A stretch of DNA of 64,000 nucleotides from Flaccisagitta enflata (GCA_965153355.1 OZ231127.1:71300001-71364000), one strand, 5' to 3'. Positions 24,160-37,218 are shown, numbered from the stretch's first letter. Translations and numbers: made by a program. Notes: generated by a model not told the origin, from the letters alone.

Positions 24160-24215
24160 AGGTCTTTGTGTCTATCTGTCTCTCTCTTTCCGTCTGTCTG
24201 TCTTTTTGCTCTTCT
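23941..24215. repeat. (TCTG)n microsatellite
   Basis: About 150 bp of nearly pure TCTG inside a wider degenerate tract with gtgtct units. Confidence 0.96.
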
Positions 24216-24234
24216 TCGGATTCTCTGCAGCCAA

Positions 24235-24870
24235 AGCGTGTCAAATGACCTCCTTATTCTTCCTCTCGATCACCGCCTCAATTCCTCCATACAAATCCCC
24301 AACAGCCTCCTAATTCTTTTTTCCTTCTCCACACACACCTCATTGGCTCACACAGACATACAAATGACCAACTGCCTCCTTATTCTTTTTTCCTTCTCCT
24401 CACTCATTCCTTATCGGCTCACACAGACTCATAGTCTCATACAAATGACCAACTGCCTCCTTATTTTTTTTTCCTTCTCCTCACTCACTTCCTTATCGGC
24501 TCACACAGACTCATAGTCTCATACAAATGACCAACTGCCTCCTTATTCTTTTTTCCTTTTCCACACACACCTCATTGGCTCACACAGACATACAAATGAC
24601 CAACTGCCCCCTTTTTCTTTTTTCCTTTTCCTCACTCACTTCTTTATCGGCTTACACAGACTCATAGTCTCATACAAATGACCAACTGCCTCCTTATTCT
24701 TTTTTCCTTCTCCTCACTCACTTCCTTATCGGCTCACACAGACTCATAGTCTCATACAAATGACCAACTGCCTCCTTATTCTTTTTTCTTTCTCCACACT
24801 TACCTCCTTGAATCGGCTCACAGACCTCCTTGAATCGGCTCACAGACTCTTACGAATGGTTAACTGCCTC
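24235..24870. repeat. Minisatellite, about 60-85-bp units
   Basis: Units contain atacaaatgaccaactgcct, then ccttattcttttttccttct, cactcacttccttatcggct and cacacagactcatagtctc. Shorter units lack the last block. Confidence 0.92.
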
Positions 24871-24957
24871 CTAATTCCTTCACCCTTATTCTCACTCACC
24901 TACAGTTGAGCACCGGTAGAGCTTATCTGCTATTATGGCATGTCTGCCTATCAGGCA

Positions 24958-25533
24958 GGGCGTAGACTACCGGAGAATCATGGCGTAACTGAGTCACAGT
25001 TGTTTGAGCGCTTAAATTTGAATTTTTTTGCGGGATCTATTTTCTTTTGGTAGACTCTTCCAAAGTAAACATTAAGAGGAAGCGCTCAGAGCAAAAAAAA
25101 CCTCAAAAATGGTTAACCTATTAAGATTTTGAAGCGTTTGGAGTGAAAAAAGGGTATATGCTATATTACTACATTCACTTTTCGCTCGTTACTCCTGAAA
25201 ATTTACCAGGCCTGATCTTTGAAATTTTGATATCGATCCGCTGTGTTGTAGCATGGATGTACTCATGTTCAATCTCTAGCTTTCCTATTAGGTTTAAGTC
25301 AGTCAAATTGGCCTTTGAAAATTGAGGGGATTTGCTTAAAAATCCCAGGCTTTCCCTGTCAAGAGGCCGCACGGCCATATGATTGAAAAATGTTCAGTTT
25401 TTTTTCACGATGTGTTCACTCACATCCTAAACTATGAACAGACCCTCCCACTAGGTTTCAAAAGTATTGGTTGATGCGTAGATATCATCTTAAAGTTAGG
25501 GAAAGGACATGGTTCTCCCTCTATTCTACACCC
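24958..25533. repeat. Segmental duplication, copy 1 (about 576 bp)
   Basis: Nearly identical to 26021-26596, from gggcgtagactaccggagaa to ccctctattctacaccc. Open frames conserved in both copies differ only by amino-acid-changing substitutions, so they do not look constrained. Confidence 0.95.
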
Positions 25534-25699
25534 TTTAAAACAGGTGACTCTACATAAATATTAGGGTGCTTATTTTCCTTTAGATTTGCAAATCTATCTT
25601 TGGTCTTACTGAATTATGATAGTTTGGACTCAGATAACTCAAATTTTCAATTTTAAAGTCAATATTCATTGATTAAGCATGTCCATTCGTACTTATAAA

Positions 25700-26012
25700 T
25701 ATCATATAATAAAAAGACAGAAATCGCTTCTAACTTAAGAAAAAATCAGTTTTTTGACCTGATTCTTTTTCCTAATGTCATTTTTTCCTGTGCACTATCC
25801 ATTCCTATTGACCAACCACCCAAAATGCTAAAAAAACTCATTGTAACCTATATTTCATATGATATATTATATATCATATCTTAAAAAGATGAAAACACTT
25901 ATATTTTCAAAACGATCAAACTTTTTGACCCAATTTTTTTTCCTAGTGTCATTTCCCCTTCTTGACTATCCATTACCATAGACAAACCACCCAAAATGCT
26001 GAAAAACCCCCC
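25700..26012. repeat. Degenerate direct repeat, about 170 bp, two copies
   Basis: Both copies contain ccattcc/ctattgaccaaccaccc-like sequence and caccc..aaaatgct, each preceded by tttttgacc and cctaatgtcattt. They lie between the two segmental duplicates. Confidence 0.7.
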
Positions 26013-26020
26013 CTTATAAA

Positions 26021-26596
26021 GGGCGTACACTACCGGAGAATCATGCCGTAACTGAGTCACAGTCGTTTTAGTCTTAAATTTGAATTTTTTTACGGGATCT
26101 ATTTTCTTGTGGTAGACTCTTCCAAAGTAAACATTAAGAGGAAGCGCTCAGAGCAAAAAAAACCTCAAAAATGGTTAACCTATTAAGATTTTGAAGCGTT
26201 TGGAGTGAAAAAAGGGTATATGCTATATTACTACATTCACTTTTCGCTTGTTAATCCTGAAAATTTACCAGGCCTGATCTTTGAAATTTTGATATCAATC
26301 CGCCGTGTTGTAGCATGGATGTACTTATGTTCAATCTCTAGCTTTCCTATTAGGTTTAAGTCAGTCAAATTGGCCTTTGAAAATTGAGGGGATTTGCTTA
26401 AAAATCCCAGGCTTTCCCTGTCGAGAGGCCGTACGGCCATATGATTGAAAAATGTTCAGTTTTTTTTTCACGATGTGTTCACTCACATCCTAAACTATGA
26501 ACAGACCCTCCCACTAGGTTTCAAAAGTATTGGTTGATGCGTAGATATCATTTTAAAGTTAGGGAAAGGACATGGTTCTCCCTCTATTCTACACCC
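26021..26596. repeat. Segmental duplication, copy 2 (about 576 bp)
   Basis: Offset of 1062-1063 bp from copy 1. I noticed roughly a dozen substitutions and a one-base indel. Confidence 0.95.
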
Positions 26597-27118
26597 GGCA
26601 AGGAACTTACTGTCCCTCGAAGATTTTTTGGTTATTTCCATATAAGCAATGAGACAGCAAAGCAAAAAGGCAAAATTTCATCCAGTTCCTTGCCATGTGC
26701 TCTTGTGAAGCTCAACTGTACTTATTGGCTCATAGTGACACGTCCCTCATTTTCCCGACTGTCATTCATCACTCACCTCCTTTTTGGTGTTGGCCCATCC
26801 TGACTCACCGCCTTGATTACTCCTTACAAATCCCTAACAGCCTCCTTATTTCTTCATCCTTACCCTCACTCACCTCCTCATTGGCTCATATTGACTCTCA
26901 TCAACTGACTTTTCACTCTTCTGTCGTTTTCCCCTGCAGACTTGGTTGCGTCAGAGAGGGGAAGAGAGAGAGAGAGAGAGAGAGACTAAGTGCGGTCTCA
27001 GAGCTGCCTAGACTCCATGAACATGGTTTTAACGCCATAAATGGCCCCATAAGTGTCTTTCACGCGATGCCAGTGACCAGTTCCATACATTCCAGCGCAA
27101 AATCACCGTGACCGTGAA
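26597..27118. other. No gene seen; short (GA)n
   Basis: Contains text related to the 24.2-24.9 kb minisatellite (acagcctccttattt, cactcacctcc) at 26820-26900 and a GA tract at 26960-26984. Confidence 0.5.
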
Positions 27119-27179
27119 ACTTCTCTGTCTCTGTCTCTCTGTCTCTCTGTCTCTCTCTCTATCTCTCTCTCTGTCTCTG

Positions 27180-27226
<47 letters not shown>
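27119..27226. repeat. (TCTCTG)n/(CT)n microsatellite
   Basis: CT repeats with regular G interruptions that become pure CT to the right. Confidence 0.95.
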
Positions 27227-27229
<3 letters not shown>

Positions 27230-27295
27230 AATGGTCTACTGGGTCCGAATATGTGATTCTGTGCAGTGATCACGTAACAATGGAATCCGATCCAC

Positions 27296-27560
27296 TCCTA
27301 GTTTCTCCTCCTCTTCCTCCTCCTCCTCTTCCTCTTCCTCCTCCTCCTCAGCTTCCCGTCTCATTCTATCCTTATGAATTTCCCCCCTCCCAATGTCCCT
27401 TACCGTTCTCCTTATCTTACCCTTATCATCTATATACCCACGTGCACCATGATCTTTTGCCCCTTTCAATTACCTTTTCGCACCCTTCCAATCTTATCTC
27501 CCTCTCGCAATATTTTCACTCTTTTTCTTGTACTCTCATAATTTCATCTCCCCAAAAAGA
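27296..27560. other. Pyrimidine-rich low-complexity sequence
   Basis: CCT/CTT-rich without clear periodicity except at 27305-27350. Confidence 0.6.
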
Positions 27561-27767
27561 ATGGTGTAATAACAAGGAAGAAAAAACATGGTAAAAGGAG
27601 GGGATATGGGTGAAAAAAGAAAAGCTGTTATTGTGAACTAGATCTTTAAGCAAAGAAAAAAATAGGAATGGTAGAGACAAATCATCTAGAAATTATAGCT
27701 GATTCTAGTAGAATGTAACTTTTCCGTCCATGTTACGACAAAATGAAAACGAGAGAACCAACGGAAA

Positions 27768-27940
<173 letters not shown>

Positions 27941-27966
27941 GACCTATCATCGATCTATCAGACCCA

Positions 27967-28027
27967 GCTTCATTTGTCTTAATTTTGTGCTTGCCACCAT
28001 TATCTCAAGTCTAGACGAAATCTACTG
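27967..28027. mobile_element. TA-MITE family M1, truncated end
   Basis: Read in reverse it starts CAGTAGATtTCGTCTAGACT and continues through tgagataatggtggcaagca to acaaatgaag, matching the left end of 43810-44364. The opposite end is missing. The flanking TA is present at 28028-28029. Confidence 0.85.
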
Positions 28028-28029
28028 TA

Positions 28030-28790
28030 CACTTTTATCGAATCAATACAAGTATTCTAATATTTTCACAATTTTTCCTTCTTTTATTTACACCCTGTGT
28101 CCCTCTTTTCTTCAACCAAATAATGTTGGATACAACCAATTTTCAGGTAAGTGACATTTTGATCTTGTTGTCTGAACTTGGATGATTCACTACAAGTGAA
28201 ATCAGCGTTAAAAAGAAAAAGAACAACAAACACAGGAGGAAAGATGAAGAAGGGAGTGTATGTTCAGAAAATGGGACAAGTTATGGAAAAATTATCAAAA
28301 TATTCGCACAAGGAAAGAAAAAAGGTAGCAAAGAAATGAAAAGAGGAAAGAGATGGAATGTTTTAGTCTTTAGTCGTTTCTCGGGTTGCGACGTGATGAT
28401 TTCGAACGTGACTAAATCAAGAATCACTCCGTCTCTGTCTTTTTGGTTTCCTCTGTCAGAACTGTCACTCAGTCTCTATCTATTCCACTATCTGCTTCCC
28501 GAACGCGAACTCCTTCTATGTGTCTGTTTTTACTGACTTGTGTCTGTACCATTACTTAGCCTCTATCTGATCTTGTGTTCGCTCTCTTTTCTGTTGTCTG
28601 TACCATCGCTCAGTCTTTCATCTATTTAGACTAGAATTAGTCTGTTTTCTACTGTACGCAGCTGCGTTCTCTTTTTTCCCTTCAGCACTTCTGTCGTTTT
28701 TAATGACCAATTAGTCCATGGCCTTGTTTAACAAATTGCCTTCTATTGTACCTCTTTGCTAGTGCCATCAACTTCGCATACGTTTTTAGT
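28030..28790. other. No gene recognised
   Basis: AT-rich with CT-rich blocks near 28430-28640. A 66-codon frame at 28336-28536 has no visible domain. Confidence 0.45.
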
Positions 28791-28797
28791 TGCGGAC

Positions 28798-28948
28798 ACG
28801 CGACTCTACACTTTGCCGTGTCGGTCGGTCGGTAGGTAGGTCGGTCGGTCGGTCGGTCGGTAGGTCACATTTTTGAATTCCGAGTGGTTTTCACATTACT
28901 GCTCCTGCCCAACCGTCCGCGACTGGATTGCCGTGTATCCGGCCTTGT
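28798..28948 (+). mobile_element. F1 element, type A
   Basis: AGTtGCGGACACGCGACT, ctacactttgccgtgtcgg, (GGTC/GGTA)n, attccgagtggttttcac, internal arm GTCCGCGACT, right end ccgtgtatccGGCCTTG-TT. A single C-to-T change in the first arm is not matched by the others. Confidence 0.94.
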
Positions 28949-28968
28949 TATAGTTACGCACTAACCAT

Positions 28969-29395
28969 GCCAAAATAAAAAATGGCACACTTATCTTTAA
29001 ATGCAAGCCTTATTGCTCCCTTTAAGTTAAACTATAGAAAATCAGTGACCGCCAAAAAGATATTCAAAAGTTCTTTTAAACTAGACCAAGCAGAATATCT
29101 TTGAGTTTTTTGGTTTAAAAATGACAACTGAATGAAGTTGATTACTCTGCTTTCGCCAAAGAAAATCATTCGATCATCAAAATTTTTCTTGTGAAAACGC
29201 TCTTTCTGGCAGTGAGCAAAATTGACCTCTTTATTTCATATCATTGTGATTTTTAAGGTTTTTGAGCTACAACATTCTGACACCACTCAAATGATGGATT
29301 CTTTGAAACTCTATAAGATGCTCACTCATTTTTTATTGTTTGACTTCTTATGAACGAACTGAGAGGTGTCAAAAAGATGTGCCATTTTTTTTTGG
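28969..29395. mobile_element. MITE-like inverted-repeat element
   Basis: gccaaaataaaaaatggcaca at the left is imperfectly inverted as tgtgccatttttttttggc at the right. AT-rich interior, no transposase, no clear target duplication. Confidence 0.45.
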
Positions 29396-29414
29396 CCTGG
29401 CCACTGAAACGTGG

Positions 29415-29441
29415 CTGATAGCTGGCCGTGTGCCCGGCCTT
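29415..29441 (+). mobile_element. F1 right-end fragment
   Basis: gctGGCCGtgtgccCGGCCTTGTTT keeps the 5-bp GGCCG/CGGCC stem and the CTTG terminus only. Confidence 0.6.
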
Positions 29442-29675
29442 GTTTATCATTATCGTCTCTGTCTGATGTGACTGAACAGCAACTCATCTGACTTAAACAA
29501 TCCATTCGACGATCACATTTGCATGCGTGCACGCGTGGATATTCTCTTTGATATACTTGTAAGTTCGACTGAATTCACCTGTATGGGTACGCGCATGCGT
29601 ATTTCTTCTGTATGCGCGTGCGTATTCGATTGGGACTCACGTCAACTGGCAGAAATTACGCAATTGGATTTAGTC

Positions 29676-29787
<112 letters not shown>

Positions 29788-30109
29788 GAGGAGAGTAAGA
29801 AAACAAGCATCAACAAAAGAGAGGTATATGTAAAGTAAAGAAAAGAATAAAGGAAGTAAGAAAGGAAGGGAAGAAAGGAAAAGAAAGAAATGTTAAGAAA
29901 AAAAAAAAAAAAAAACGACAGAAAGTCGTATAAAACATAAGGAGCAAAAAATATAAAAAGAGAAATGGTAGAGAGGAACGAAATATCGGAAGAACAATTT
30001 GCGCAGAGAAAAATGTCTGCCTGTCAGTCACGTGAAGAGCTTTCGGTAAGAAAACGGAAGTCTTGTGTGTAAGACTAAGAAACGGGAGGGAAGAAACGAG
30101 TGTGAGTAT

Positions 30110-30111
<2 letters not shown>

Positions 30112-30181
<70 letters not shown>
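30112..30181. repeat. (GA)n microsatellite
   Basis: Uninterrupted GA. Confidence 0.97.
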
Positions 30182-30183
<2 letters not shown>

Positions 30184-30282
30184 CACACAGGCAGAAAGAC
30201 AGACGGAGAGAGACATTTCAGAAGGATCGATATGAAAGTCAAGCGCCGAAAAAAAGACACTTTTCAGATGCTCAAATCACTG

Positions 30283-30640
30283 ACTCTTCCCTCTCCCCCC
30301 TCATCATCTCTTCATTTCTTCCTCCCCTCCTCTTCACTTCATTTCCCTCTCTCCCTTTCCTCTTCTTCACTTCATTTCCTCCTCTCCCCTCCTCTTCTCT
30401 TCATTTCCTTCTCTCCCCTCTTCTTTTCATTTTCTCCTCTCCCCTCCTCTTCTCTTCATTCCTTCTCTCCCCTCTTCTTTTCATTTCCTCCTCTGCCCCC
30501 CTCTTCTGTTCATTTCCTCTTCTACCCCTTTTCTTCTCTCCATTTCCTTCTCTCCCCTTCTCTTCATTTCCCCATTTCCCCTTTACTTCCTCTTCATTTC
30601 TTCCTCTCCCTTCCCTTTCCCTTCCCGTTCCTTTTTGGCG
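30283..30640. repeat. Pyrimidine minisatellite, about 25-30-bp units
   Basis: cttcatttcctcctctcccc / tcttcttttcatttc-like units. Only the + strand pyrimidine bias and periodicity are clear. Confidence 0.8.
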
Positions 30641-30894
30641 ATTTGCGAATCAATATGCTTCTTGAGAGTTGTAAGTCGTTAATGATTCCACTCATCTTCA
30701 TATCTTTCGCTAAGGATCAATAAAAGAAAACAAAAGGCACACTTTCCAGACCATTTTATATCTGTGCTCTCCACAGGACGAAGTAGCGTGGTTACCATTT
30801 CAATTTGCCCAAGTCTAAATGGCGCAAAAAGGACGATTTCGATGGCTTTGTTCATTCCTGCAACCTCTCATGCCGTCCCACATTCAATTACATT

Positions 30895-31215
30895 CAGTCG
30901 TTCATTCATTCATTCATTCATTCATTCATTCATTCATTCATTCATTCATTCATTCATTCATTCATTCATCCATTCATTCATTCATCCATTCATTCATTCA
31001 TTCATCCATTCATTCATTCATTCAGTCATTCATTCATACATTCATTCAGTCATTCATTCATACATTCATTCATTCATTCATTCATTCATTCATTCATTCA
31101 TTCATTCATTCATTCATCCATTCATTCATTCATTCATTCATTCATTCATTCATTCATTCATTCATTCATTCATTCATTCATTCATTCATTTATCCATTCA
31201 TTCATTCATTCATTC
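30895..31215. repeat. (CATT)n microsatellite
   Basis: About 320 bp of CATT with scattered substitutions (catc, cagt, cata). All-frame Ile-His-Ser translations are artefacts. Confidence 0.98.
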
Positions 31216-31228
31216 CAAATCAGCGAGG

Positions 31229-31259
31229 GGCACATATTGGCCATAGCTTGGCCTTGTTA
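31229..31259 (+). mobile_element. F1-like right-end fragment next to the CATT array
   Basis: gcacatattggccatagctt-GGCCTTG-TT resembles the F1 right terminus. No left end or internal arm is visible. The CATT array may be its expanded core, as in 10722-12245, but this is unproven. Confidence 0.35.
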
Positions 31260-31664
31260 TTGATTACCATAGCGTTGAATTGGTTGAGAGCGACAGTTTG
31301 CGAGTTATTTCATGTGACATGCGAATCTGAGATATCTGAGATAATGAACCTCACTCTTTTAATTGCTTTATTTATTTTTTATTATTTCCAGTTCTGGCTT
31401 TGGAATACTTAAAATACTTGTCTGAATGAAAAATCCAAAAGTATTCCAGTTAAACATTTTTTTCTCTTTTTAGCCTGTGGCGTGACATTGTTTTTTAAGT
31501 CAGGAAGAAGAAGAAAATGATTTTGAAAAAAAAATCTAATGCTGGTAAAGCTAAGACAATATGAGCTTCAACTACGCAATGAGTGTTCTGAGATTTCTCC
31601 TATGTTTCCGCTTTCAATTAGTGAATCATTTGAGTTTTTAGGTATAACTTATTGCGGGAGTTGA

Positions 31665-31971
31665 CAGTCAGTGGACAAAACATAATAGGTATATACAGCA
31701 TATCCTTAGCTTTTGACTAAGTTACTGTTAATAAACAAGATCTTACATACAACAATTAGTGGTTGAAATTACAATTGGCTATAATTGTACAAAATTGGAG
31801 CCTTACAGCCGACTGTAATTCTAATAACAATTATTGCAAACAACCTTTCGCTCATTACTGCTGGCTGTAATTTAAATAACTGATTGTTGCATACAATATT
31901 TTGTTAATGATCACCAAGTTAGATCATAGTTACTGGTATGATATATATTCCTATCATGTTATGTCCACTGA
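31665..31971. mobile_element. Small palindromic MITE
   Basis: Terminal inverted repeats CAGTCAGTGGACAaAACATa and its inverse, extending about 30 bp with few mismatches (31665-31695 and 31940-31971). AT-rich interior. I cannot fix the target duplication. Confidence 0.75.
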
Positions 31972-31981
31972 CTGCTGAGTA

Positions 31982-33200
31982 CCTTCATATTACGAGGGGA
32001 GCATGTGCAGAAACCTCGCCTACCTTTTCAGGTCTTCTCTTCCCATCGGAGGGAGTATCGGTTTAACCGAAAGCAGTCAAGTAGAAGAAGTAAGACTTTC
32101 TACCTGTACTTAATCAAAGATCGCATGATGAATCACCATGATTACCGCCTTCCGGAAAGAGAGAGAGAGAAAAGGAGTTCATCTATTTCTGCAAGTTTCT
32201 GTCATTCGTGCACACGTATATACACTCGACAGAGTGCAGCAAGCATTAAAAGGGATGTAACAGACTTGAAATTTGTAGTAGTTAGTGAATTTGCTCAATT
32301 TTTGTGTGGAGTGCAACTGTCAATCACTTGACGAATATAACATCATTCATAATTGCGGTAGATGTACCGATAAAAGTCGCATGTAAGAGTCAACCTGGAT
32401 ACGAAAAGGCAAAACAATTGTTGATCTAAGGTATCAAACGGTATTTTTATAAAACACATTTTCTATGAGACATGGAATATTGTATTTACCCTTTACGTGA
32501 CTTACATCAAAAATGTAATCTGCAAGTGTACCATTGTATTGGCGAATCAAGATGAAACCACAAAATAATGGAATTATGGAGTTGAACCATGTTTTATCCC
32601 AATTGATCACATGACACACAGAGAAAACAAATGTCAACCAGACGCAATAACGTCTTTTTAGTTAAGAGATCGTTACAAGTTGCGGCACTAATCTTCTGCT
32701 CACATCCGAAAAAACCATTACTACCTAGGAAATATGTTTGGCGGCACCTTTAATGAAAGAAAGCTCAACTTCCCATTGAGATAAGTAAACGAAATTTATG
32801 AGCATTTTAATCTACCTCGAAAAATCTACAATCTGAGCGCAATCTCGTCTCTGTGCGTCAAACCGTTTAGAAATGCCATATGTTTGAAGATGATCATGTA
32901 CTTTCAAAAATGGCGAAAAAAGTAGAATTCTTTTTTTCTTCTATCCTTTAATCTTTGAAATGCCCTCAAATCTTACTGATTATCATGGAAACATGCGGAT
33001 TGCACCACTGGTTAGCTCTTGAGCTCTAGTTTTATAATCTCATGGATTTTTTGTCAGATTTTGGAAGGGGAAAAGCTCAAATTTGCAGCCAAAATGATCA
33101 AAATTTAATATCATTACCAAAACCACCTCTTAGTTGTGATAAACAAACTAAACTCGCGGTCCCTTAATTGGATTGAGGATTTTTCTCTTTTGTTCTAGTT
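31982..33200. other. No gene recognised
   Basis: AT-rich. A 108-codon frame at 32005-32331 and a 67-codon frame on the other strand at 32434-32637 show no recognisable domain. ccgtttagaaatgcca near 32864 is the recurring AT-rich element motif. Confidence 0.45.
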
Positions 33201-33204
33201 AGTA

Positions 33205-33739
33205 CCGGGTGGACATAAAAAAGGTAGCTCTGTATCTGAATAAAAGAACTTTAACTGCTTATCATGTGAATATTTGAAATGATATATCTCAGGATTTGTA
33301 TATATGATTGAAATATACAAATTCAAACTATGTATGATAAACCAAAATATTTTTTTCTGAGCATTATTGTCTGTTTATAACTAAAAGTGATAATAAGTTA
33401 TTATTAGTGTATTGGATATGCATTTGGTTTTTTACTTAAAAAGTCTTGCTTTTTTTAGATTCCTAAGACCCACTTTTATTCAACCATCTTCATTCAAAAG
33501 TAAATTTGATCAAAATCAAATAGCAAAAGTCAAATTTAAGAAAAATTCTTTAAGTGGTCCTTAATTCAATTCAGTTTTGTAAAGATAAAATGAAAAATAT
33601 TGATCCTCATGAAACATGTGCATAATAAAACATATAGGCCACAATCATATCTAAGTAGCTAAAAAAAATTTTTCACTTTGGAGAAATTTTAAAAGTAATA
33701 TCGAAAAAATTAAAAGCTACCTTTTTAAAGACCACCCGT
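33205..33739. mobile_element. TA-flanked MITE (535 bp)
   Basis: Left CCGGGTGGACATAAAAAAGG and right inverse of ACGGGTGGTCTTTAAAAAGG, each followed inward by TAGCT. Flanked by TA at 33203-33204 and 33740-33741, the Tc1/mariner-type target. No transposase frame. Confidence 0.8.
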
Positions 33740-33741
33740 TA

Positions 33742-34599
33742 TGAATATGAAAATAACTAAAAACGATCAGATACACAAGTTTTGAGCACATGAGGGGGAA
33801 ACATACTGCCAACCCTAAATGTCGCCAAACTTTTTTCCTAGATAGTAGGTACAGTTTAGCTTTACCAGAGCACATTTCAAGGGACTGAATGAGATTATGC
33901 ACTATTATCCAACTGCCCTGAAGCCATATTTAGAAAGGAAGACACATAGCCGCATTCATTATCAACTACACAGACTATATATGGGACAGTAGATTCCGTG
34001 CCTTGCTTTCCGTTGCGCTATGGCGGTACTCCATTATATTCTTCCTTTCATGGCAAGATTAAGAATTATAACTTTAACTACATACCAACAGTATTGCAGC
34101 CAAACTAGATTGTTATGAAATACAATTTTTAGATTGTGTTGTGCTACATTCCCACTACTCACATGATCACAAAAAGGCCGGATTAACAGCCAAAAAGAAG
34201 TCGCTGTCAGGGGCAATTATGCAGGTGGGCTGGGGCTTTATGTGGTTTGGCGGGGACTGTATAATGATTGGGCAGAAAATTTGATGCTCCAAATTCAATT
34301 TTTAAACCCTTTTCCAAATTTCGCGTTACCTACCTACGGATCTACCTAAGGCTTAGTGGTGTTCGATCCATTTGAGAACTTGCTCTTTCATGCCATTCGA
34401 TCATTTCAAAAGATCTTCAGAAATACTGTATGTAAATGAGTTCATACTTGAGTTTATACTGTTGTAGATATCAACGGGACTGTCAGTCAAAGATGAAGTC
34501 AACCAGCGCAAACTCGGTCTATTCTTTCTCCTCCTGTTTCCCATCTTAGAAATGGTGACTTTGATTTGTGCCATCAGTTTCCGTACAACGAAAGGCAAG

Positions 34600-34603
<4 letters not shown>
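33742..34603. other. No gene recognised
   Basis: Mixed-composition sequence without long frames or repeats that I can name. Confidence 0.45.

Positions 34604-34656
<53 letters not shown>
34604..34656. repeat. (GA)n microsatellite
   Basis: Uninterrupted GA. Confidence 0.96.
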
Positions 34657-34659
<3 letters not shown>

Positions 34660-34788
34660 CGGATACACATTTGTGTAGACAGACAGAAACAGAGCTAGAG
34701 AGGATCATAGGATGGGTAGAAATTGTGTTAACCATATTGTCATTTTGTGGCTATTCTGAAATAGAGAATAAAAGAAAGTCGTGGAGAG

Positions 34789-34893
<105 letters not shown>

Positions 34894-34974
34894 TCACAGC
34901 GGTGGCGCTCATCCATGGGTCATGACCACGGGTTCTGACCACATCCTTCGACCTCAATGACCCCCTGTGACTCA

Positions 34975-35095
34975 TTTCCCTCCCTAAACCCCCTTCTCGT
35001 TGTCTCTCTATCTCACTGTCTCTCTGTTTCTGTCTCTTTCTCTATTTCAAACCTCTCTCTGTCTCTTTCTCTCAGTCTCTATCTCTATCTCTATC

Positions 35096-35144
<49 letters not shown>

Positions 35145-35832
35145 GTATCTGTGTCCCCCTGTGATTCCTCCTTAAACCCTGATCTTTTTCTCCTGATCTC
35201 TCTGTCTGTTGCTGTCGCTCCGTCTCCAAATCCAGATCTATTTTTCATTTTCTATTTATGTCTCTCTGTCCGTGTCCTTGTTCAACTCGATGCATACATT
35301 TGTCTGTGCCTATGTTTCTTTCTTTGGCTCATTTTTTCACTCCTTGTTGTACTTGTCTCCTTCTGTTTCATTCTCTCCTTCTCTTTATCCGCCTATTCTA
35401 AGGTATTTTGTCTCCGTCTCTCCCCTTGACTCTGCATGATTTCCTCTTGGAACCTGCCAAGCTTTGCTCTCCTCTCGTCTCCCTGACATACTGATTGCTG
35501 TCTCTTTCTCCGTTTCTCTATACGTATCTCTTTGTGTGCATTTTGTACCGTTCTCATTCCCATTTCCTCTCTCATTCATCGTTTCATCTTCTACCTTTGT
35601 CTCACTCTATTTCTTTACCTGTCTTGGTCTCATTGTCAGTCTGAGTGTTTCTTTGCTTGTCAGTCAGTCTCGTATGTCTGTCTGTTTTTGTCTTTCTGCT
35701 TCTGTGATTTCATCTGCTTGTTTTTTGTTAATCTGTCTATAGATCTATCTCATCTGTGTATCTCTTTGTTTGTCTTTTTCTCTGACTTTCTTCGATGCTG
35801 CATTATTCTGTCTTTCTGTCTGTCTGTTTGTC

Positions 35833-35879
<47 letters not shown>

Positions 35880-35880
35880 T
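34975..35880. repeat. Degenerate pyrimidine-rich (TCTG/TCTC) tract
   Basis: Nine hundred bases dominated by tctctgtctc, tctatctc and tctgtctg words, with pure segments at 35100-35144 and 35815-35879. Looks like an old, decayed microsatellite field. Confidence 0.85.
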
Positions 35881-35984
35881 GCACTGATTTGGAAACCACC
35901 CACGGCGTGGCCAAGCAAACCATTGCAAGAATTTTTTTCATTTGACCAACATTGACATTGAACAGAATCCAGTCAAGGAATGAT

Positions 35985-36565
<581 letters not shown>

Positions 36566-36816
36566 AACAAGGTCATTGGACCGGCATTGTGTCGGCATTT
36601 TCAAAACAAGTCAGGCAGACAGACAGACAAACTTTTTTTTCTCAAAAAGACGTTTGAAATGGCTAGTTTACTACTTTAAGTATCTTCTCCGCTATTAAGA
36701 AACATAGAAAACGCGATATAAGGCCTTTAAAACGACTTTGTTACGGACCGACGGACCGACGGACAAACCGACGGACCGAAAAGTGGCTTATAGAGTCGCG
36801 TAACACGCGACTAAAA
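36566..36816 (-). mobile_element. F1 element, long C-like variant
   Basis: On +: AACAAGGtcattggaccgg, tgtcggcattttcaaaac, gtcaggcagacagacag, cctttaaaacgactttgttacgg, (GGACCGAC)n, aagtggcttata, AGTCGCGtaaCACGCGACT-AAAAA. Partner of 1531-1765 and keeps the terminal hairpin which that copy lost. Confidence 0.85.
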
Positions 36817-36939
36817 ATCGGTGTTTTTTTGTTTTAGTTTCGGTATCTGCAAAAAGTTGAAAGTATTATGGGCGCGCACAGAAAAGGAAATTACGAATAC
36901 ATTTGCATTGTCTCGGGATTGTTCACGTTTTCAATTTTT

Positions 36940-37125
36940 AGTCGCGTGCTACGCGACTCTACAACCCGCTTTGTCGGTCCGTCCGTCCGTCCGTCCGTCA
37001 CACTTTACTTTTTTTTGGTTTTTGCGGTCTTTGGCCTCACCGCTCCTGCCCAAATGATTTAGTGACCTCAAATACAGCCCCTGCCCACCCGCACGCGACT
37101 GGGGTAGCCGTGTATCCGGCCTTGT
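36940..37125 (+). mobile_element. F1 element, type B, intact
   Basis: AGTCGCGTGCtACGCGACT, ctacaacccgctttgtcgg, (GTCC)n, cacactttact, tgcggtctttggcctcacc, two boxes (gctcctgccca and gcccctgccca) separated by aatgatttagtgacctcaaa, internal arm GCACGCGACT, right end ccgtgtatccGGCCTTG-TT. Confidence 0.95.
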
Positions 37126-37218
37126 TATTAACTCAGCTTATTCACTTTGTACTTATATACTTATTGAGGTCTTTTTTTTCTGGGGGGATGTCATTTTACA
37201 GCTTTATGGACTCTTTTT

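Noticed and set aside
25143-25378. Frames of 60 and 67 codons preserved in both segmental duplicates
   Set aside because: The differences between copies appear to alter the protein in both frames and the frames overlap on opposite strands. Conservation is explained by recent duplication.
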